Shown here: positions 5,371 to 6,294 of the stretch, piece by piece
How positions within the stretch are numbered: the first letter of the stretch is position 1
Layout: each line of letters opens with the position of its first letter
Assembly (NCBI GenBank): GCA_025453735.1
Contig: JALOPY010000274.1
Location: 1-6,294, forward strand
DNA: 6,294 bases
Direction: 5' to 3'
Source of the DNA: a bacterium
Lineage (GTDB): Bacteria; Zhuqueibacterota; Zhuqueibacteria; Thermofontimicrobiales; Thermofontimicrobiaceae
Program-made: the position numbers and the translations under genes
Notes under the pieces: model-generated
What the model saw: only the letters and a program-made list of their open reading frames with translations
Databases searched by the model: none
Told to the model about the DNA's origin: nothing

Positions 5371-6294
5371 ATGATGAAAACATTACGATTGTCAATTCCA
5401 ATCTTTTTAGTTTTTATCCTGACTGCAATACCTGTATTTGCTCAATCGCATCAAGCTGACGAATTCAACTGTTTTTCGGTCATCGTCGGCAAAAATGCTT
5501 CGGCTGATGGATCGGTTTTCCTCGCTCATAACGAAGACGACTATGGCAAACAAATCGTCAATTATTACAAGGTTCCAAAAATCCAGCATGTCGCTGGAGA
5601 AACCATTACACTTGCGACAGGAGCGGTGATCCCCCAGGTCAATGAGACGTATGGCTTTCTCTGGTTTGAAATGCCGGGTATGTTTTTTTCGGATAGCTAT
5701 GTGAATGAATGGGGCGTAGTCATCGCCTCTGATGCCTGCGCATCACGAGAGCAAAATCCCGAATTGACTTCGGGCGGAATTAAATACTGGCTGCGGCGAT
5801 TGGTCGCAGAACGTGCCAAAACAGCCAAGCACGGTGTTCAAATTGCCGGGAACCTGATCAGCGAATTGGGCTATGCTGCTTCGGGCAGAACCTATCTCAT
5901 CGCGGATTCCAACGAAGGATGGATGCTATCCGCTGTCAATGGCAGACATTGGGTGGCGCAGCGTGTGCCTGATGATATGGTCGTCGTGATCCCGAACTAT
6001 TATACTATCGGCGCAGTGGATCTGGCTGACACAAATAACTTCTTGGGTTCTCCTGATCTCATCGATTATGCGATTCAAAATGGCTGGTATGTTCCGGAAA
6101 CAGACGACGCGTTTCATTTTGCCAGGACTTATTCCAGCCCGGGAAATTTAAAAAATAACGGCAATGTTCACCGCATGTGGCGGGGCATAAATTTTTTAGC
6201 TGAGAAAAGCTTTGACCTGGATGATGAATTCCCGTTCGCGTTTCGGCCAAAGAAAAAGGTCGCTGTTCAGGATTTGATGGCAGTGCTGCGGGAT
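5371..6294 (+). CDS. Secreted family C69 (PepD-type) dipeptidase, 3' end beyond the window
   Basis: An Ntn-fold cysteine peptidase expected to cleave dipeptides outside the cytoplasm. Translation is open for 308 codons to the window edge with no stop. Residues 1-24 are a signal peptide: basic start MMKTLR, hydrophobic IPIFLVFILTAIPV, and cleavage after VFA. A short QSHQADEFN segment then precedes C34, the likely nucleophile, in NCFSVIVGKNASADGSVFLAHNED. This matches the C69 N-terminal pattern, in which the cysteine becomes the mature N-terminus after removal of a propeptide. Further family blocks are YVNEWGVVIASDAC (about 111-124), SGRTYLIADSNEGWMLSAVNGRHW and AQRVPDDMVVVIPNYYTIG (about 171-215). 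Full-length relatives are roughly 450-600 aa, so a third or more is missing. It is transcribed divergently from the DUF429 pseudogene and is not part of the operon. A role in scavenging peptides from the surroundings is inferred from export. Confidence 0.92.
   Translation, partial: MMKTLRLSIPIFLVFILTAIPVFAQSHQADEFNCFSVIVGKNASADGSVFLAHNEDDYGKQIVNYYKVPKIQHVAGETITLATGAVIPQVNETYGFLWFEMPGMFFSDSYVNEWGVVIASDACASREQNPELTSGGIKYWLRRLVAERAKTAKHGVQIAGNLISELGYAASGRTYLIADSNEGWMLSAVNGRHWVAQRVPDDMVVVIPNYYTIGAVDLADTNNFLGSPDLIDYAIQNGWYVPETDDAFHFARTYSSPGNLKNNGNVHRMWRGINFLAEKSFDLDDEFPFAFRPKKKVAVQDLMAVLRD

Noticed and set aside
5407..6250. Minus-strand open frames of about 60 codons opposite the C69 peptidase gene
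   Set aside because: They lie fully antisense to a strongly conserved coding frame, lack SDs and show no family motifs.

Overview
The window is 6.3 kb of moderately AT-rich bacterial DNA carrying mainly housekeeping genes. A block of six genes on the minus strand fills about the first 4.3 kb. A decayed gene follows, also on the minus strand. A divergent plus-strand gene for an exported peptidase runs off the right end. Base composition, Shine-Dalgarno (SD) sites and gene content fit a Gram-negative, possibly FCB-type lineage such as Calditrichota/KSB1 or Ignavibacteria. That placement is an impression from gene order and the secreted C69 peptidase, not something the sequence proves.

The six minus-strand genes, in transcription order, are an HNH endonuclease (4317-3814), trpS (3774-2797), scpA (2794-2069), scpB (2082-1444), an RsuA/RluB-type pseudouridine synthase (1460-744) and cmk (747-52). 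The junctions are 39 bp, 2 bp, then overlaps of 14, 17 and 4 bp, so the last five genes look like one translationally coupled operon. A sigma70-like promoter (TTGACT, 17 bp, TAAATT) lies about 50-80 bp upstream of the HNH gene and probably drives all six. The block combines tryptophan charging of tRNA, the ScpAB subunits of the SMC condensin, rRNA pseudouridylation and CMP phosphorylation. The cmk stop codon lies inside a perfect-looking palindrome (27-56) that resembles a dispersed REP-type element.

From 4318 to 4536 there is AT-rich intergenic DNA with the operon promoter and no gene. From 4537 to 5213 (minus) lies a DUF429-family gene. Both ends are well conserved, but it has lost about 25 codons in the middle together with the reading frame, so it is called a pseudogene. 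From 5214 to 5370 is a divergent intergenic region with candidate promoters in both directions. From 5371 to the end (plus) is the first 308 codons of a signal-peptide-bearing family C69 (PepD-type) dipeptidase.

No CRISPR array, RNA gene, transposase or obviously new multi-gene system is visible. The most notable observations are a four-cysteine [4Fe-4S] signature in TrpRS like that of Thermotoga maritima, the internal deletion in the DUF429 gene with a short tandem repeat at its junction, the palindrome at the end of cmk, and the HNH nuclease heading an essential-gene operon.
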